From CAZEFK01 sp964511405 (GTDB lineage Bacteria > Pseudomonadota > Alphaproteobacteria > Elsterales > Elsteraceae): a DNA stretch of 23,458 bases. Every line of letters begins with the position of its first letter. The stretch's first letter is position 1. Positions 22,988-23,458 of this stretch are shown in pieces. Position numbers and translations under genes: made by a program. The notes under the pieces were generated by a model. It ran no database searches, was not told where the DNA came from, and was given only the letters and a program-made list of their open reading frames with translations. The stretch lies in the NCBI GenBank assembly GCA_964511405.1, contig CAZEFK010000118.1, positions 1 to 23,458 of the forward strand. Reading direction: 5' to 3'.

Positions 22988-23458
22988 GTGGGCGACGTCA
23001 TCCGCTACCTGACGCCGGACGGCGTGCACGAAATCGCCGGGCTGGACCCGATGACCACCGTGCTCGACTATTTGCGCGACCATCGGCGCCGCTGCGGCAC
23101 CAAGGAAGGCTGCAACGAAGGCGATTGCGGCGCCTGCACCGTGGTCCTGGGCGAGGCCGAGGGCGATCGGCTGCGCTGGCGCGCGGTCAATGCCTGCATC
23201 CAGTTCATCCCGGCGCTCGACGGCAAGCTGCTGCTGACCGTCGAGGACCTGGCCGAGGGCGAGCGCCTGCACCCGGTGCAGCAGGCCCTGGTCGACGCCC
23301 ACGGCTCGCAGTGCGGCTTCTGCACGCCCGGCTTCGTGATGTCGCTGTTCGCCCTGTTCCAGGCCGGCGGCACGCCCGACCGCGCCGCCATCGACGAGGC
23401 GCTGGCCGGCAACCTGTGCCGCTGCACCGGCTATCGGCCGATCGTGGCGGCGGCGCGG
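22988..23458 (+). CDS. xdhA: Xanthine dehydrogenase small subunit (XdhA), 5' part, runs off the window
   Basis: Only the first 157 codons are present. They encode both [2Fe-2S] domains: the plant-ferredoxin type (C42, C47, C50 in GCNEGDCGAC, and C70 in VNAC) and the helical type (C109, C112 in QCGFCTPG, C144 and C146 in NLCRCTGYRP). The FAD domain should follow beyond the window. The start is GTG with GGAGAG 7 bases upstream. The enzyme oxidises hypoxanthine and xanthine to urate, the substrate of PuuD encoded at 4434, so this is the first step of the purine route represented in the window. The 82-bp gap before it is large enough for a promoter. Confidence 0.95.
   Translation, partial: MGDVIRYLTPDGVHEIAGLDPMTTVLDYLRDHRRRCGTKEGCNEGDCGACTVVLGEAEGDRLRWRAVNACIQFIPALDGKLLLTVEDLAEGERLHPVQQALVDAHGSQCGFCTPGFVMSLFALFQAGGTPDRAAIDEALAGNLCRCTGYRPIVAAAR

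Overview
The window is GC-rich (roughly 70%) bacterial chromosome. Gene content (Aap-type amino-acid permeases, PuuD urate hydroxylase, a PAS_5 response regulator, a DUF6134 protein) and codon use fit an alphaproteobacterium, most likely Rhodospirillales-like. That placement is inferred from gene families, not from a marker gene. Genes are densely packed and no gene-free stretch exceeds 300 bp. I see no rRNA, tRNA, CRISPR array, phage or insertion-sequence transposase.

Layout: (1) 117-4320, minus strand: a five-gene copper cassette (DUF2946 protein, YcnI-like DUF1775 protein, CopC-CopD fusion, PCu(A)C chaperone) whose last gene is a threonine ammonia-lyase. (2) 4434-5630, plus: PuuD, a membrane urate hydroxylase with a C-terminal cytochrome c domain. 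(3) 5631-11120, minus: an amino-acid uptake operon (periplasmic binding protein, two permeases, MalY/PatB-type PLP enzyme, GntR/FCD regulator) with no ATPase gene in the window. (4) 11350-14196: divergent 5-hydroxyisourate hydrolase, then allantoate amidohydrolase-type and M20-family genes. (5) 14441-17287: a four-cysteine lipoprotein, then a two-component system with a small exported protein in the same operon. (6) 17367-19342: a DUF6134 protein and a Tat-exported flavin amine oxidase. (7) 19346-20657: an AraC regulator frameshifted by a 5-bp tandem duplication, divergent from a DUF2000 gene. (8) 20654-21933: a stand-alone receiver translationally coupled to a REC-PAS_5 regulator. (9) 22070-22905: a DUF6356 membrane protein divergent from an Lrp/AsnC regulator. 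(10) 22988 to the end: the start of xdhA.

Blocks 2, 4 and 10 together describe purine breakdown: xanthine to urate (Xdh), urate to 5-hydroxyisourate (PuuD), its hydrolysis (UraH), and allantoate breakdown (AllC). OHCU decarboxylase and allantoinase are not in the window, so the pathway is split here by unrelated operons.

The most unusual non-coding signal is a repeat of about 190 bp present as two full copies (9920-10109 and 14256-14443) and one half copy (58-117). It has a 23-bp perfect inverted repeat at its core in the best copy and terminal repeats of the type TAGAGCRGGAYG. In all three cases one end sits on the TAG stop codon of a neighbouring gene. It looks like a non-autonomous, MITE-like or REP-like element. 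The copy inside the amino-acid transporter operon lies between the binding-protein gene and the permease genes.
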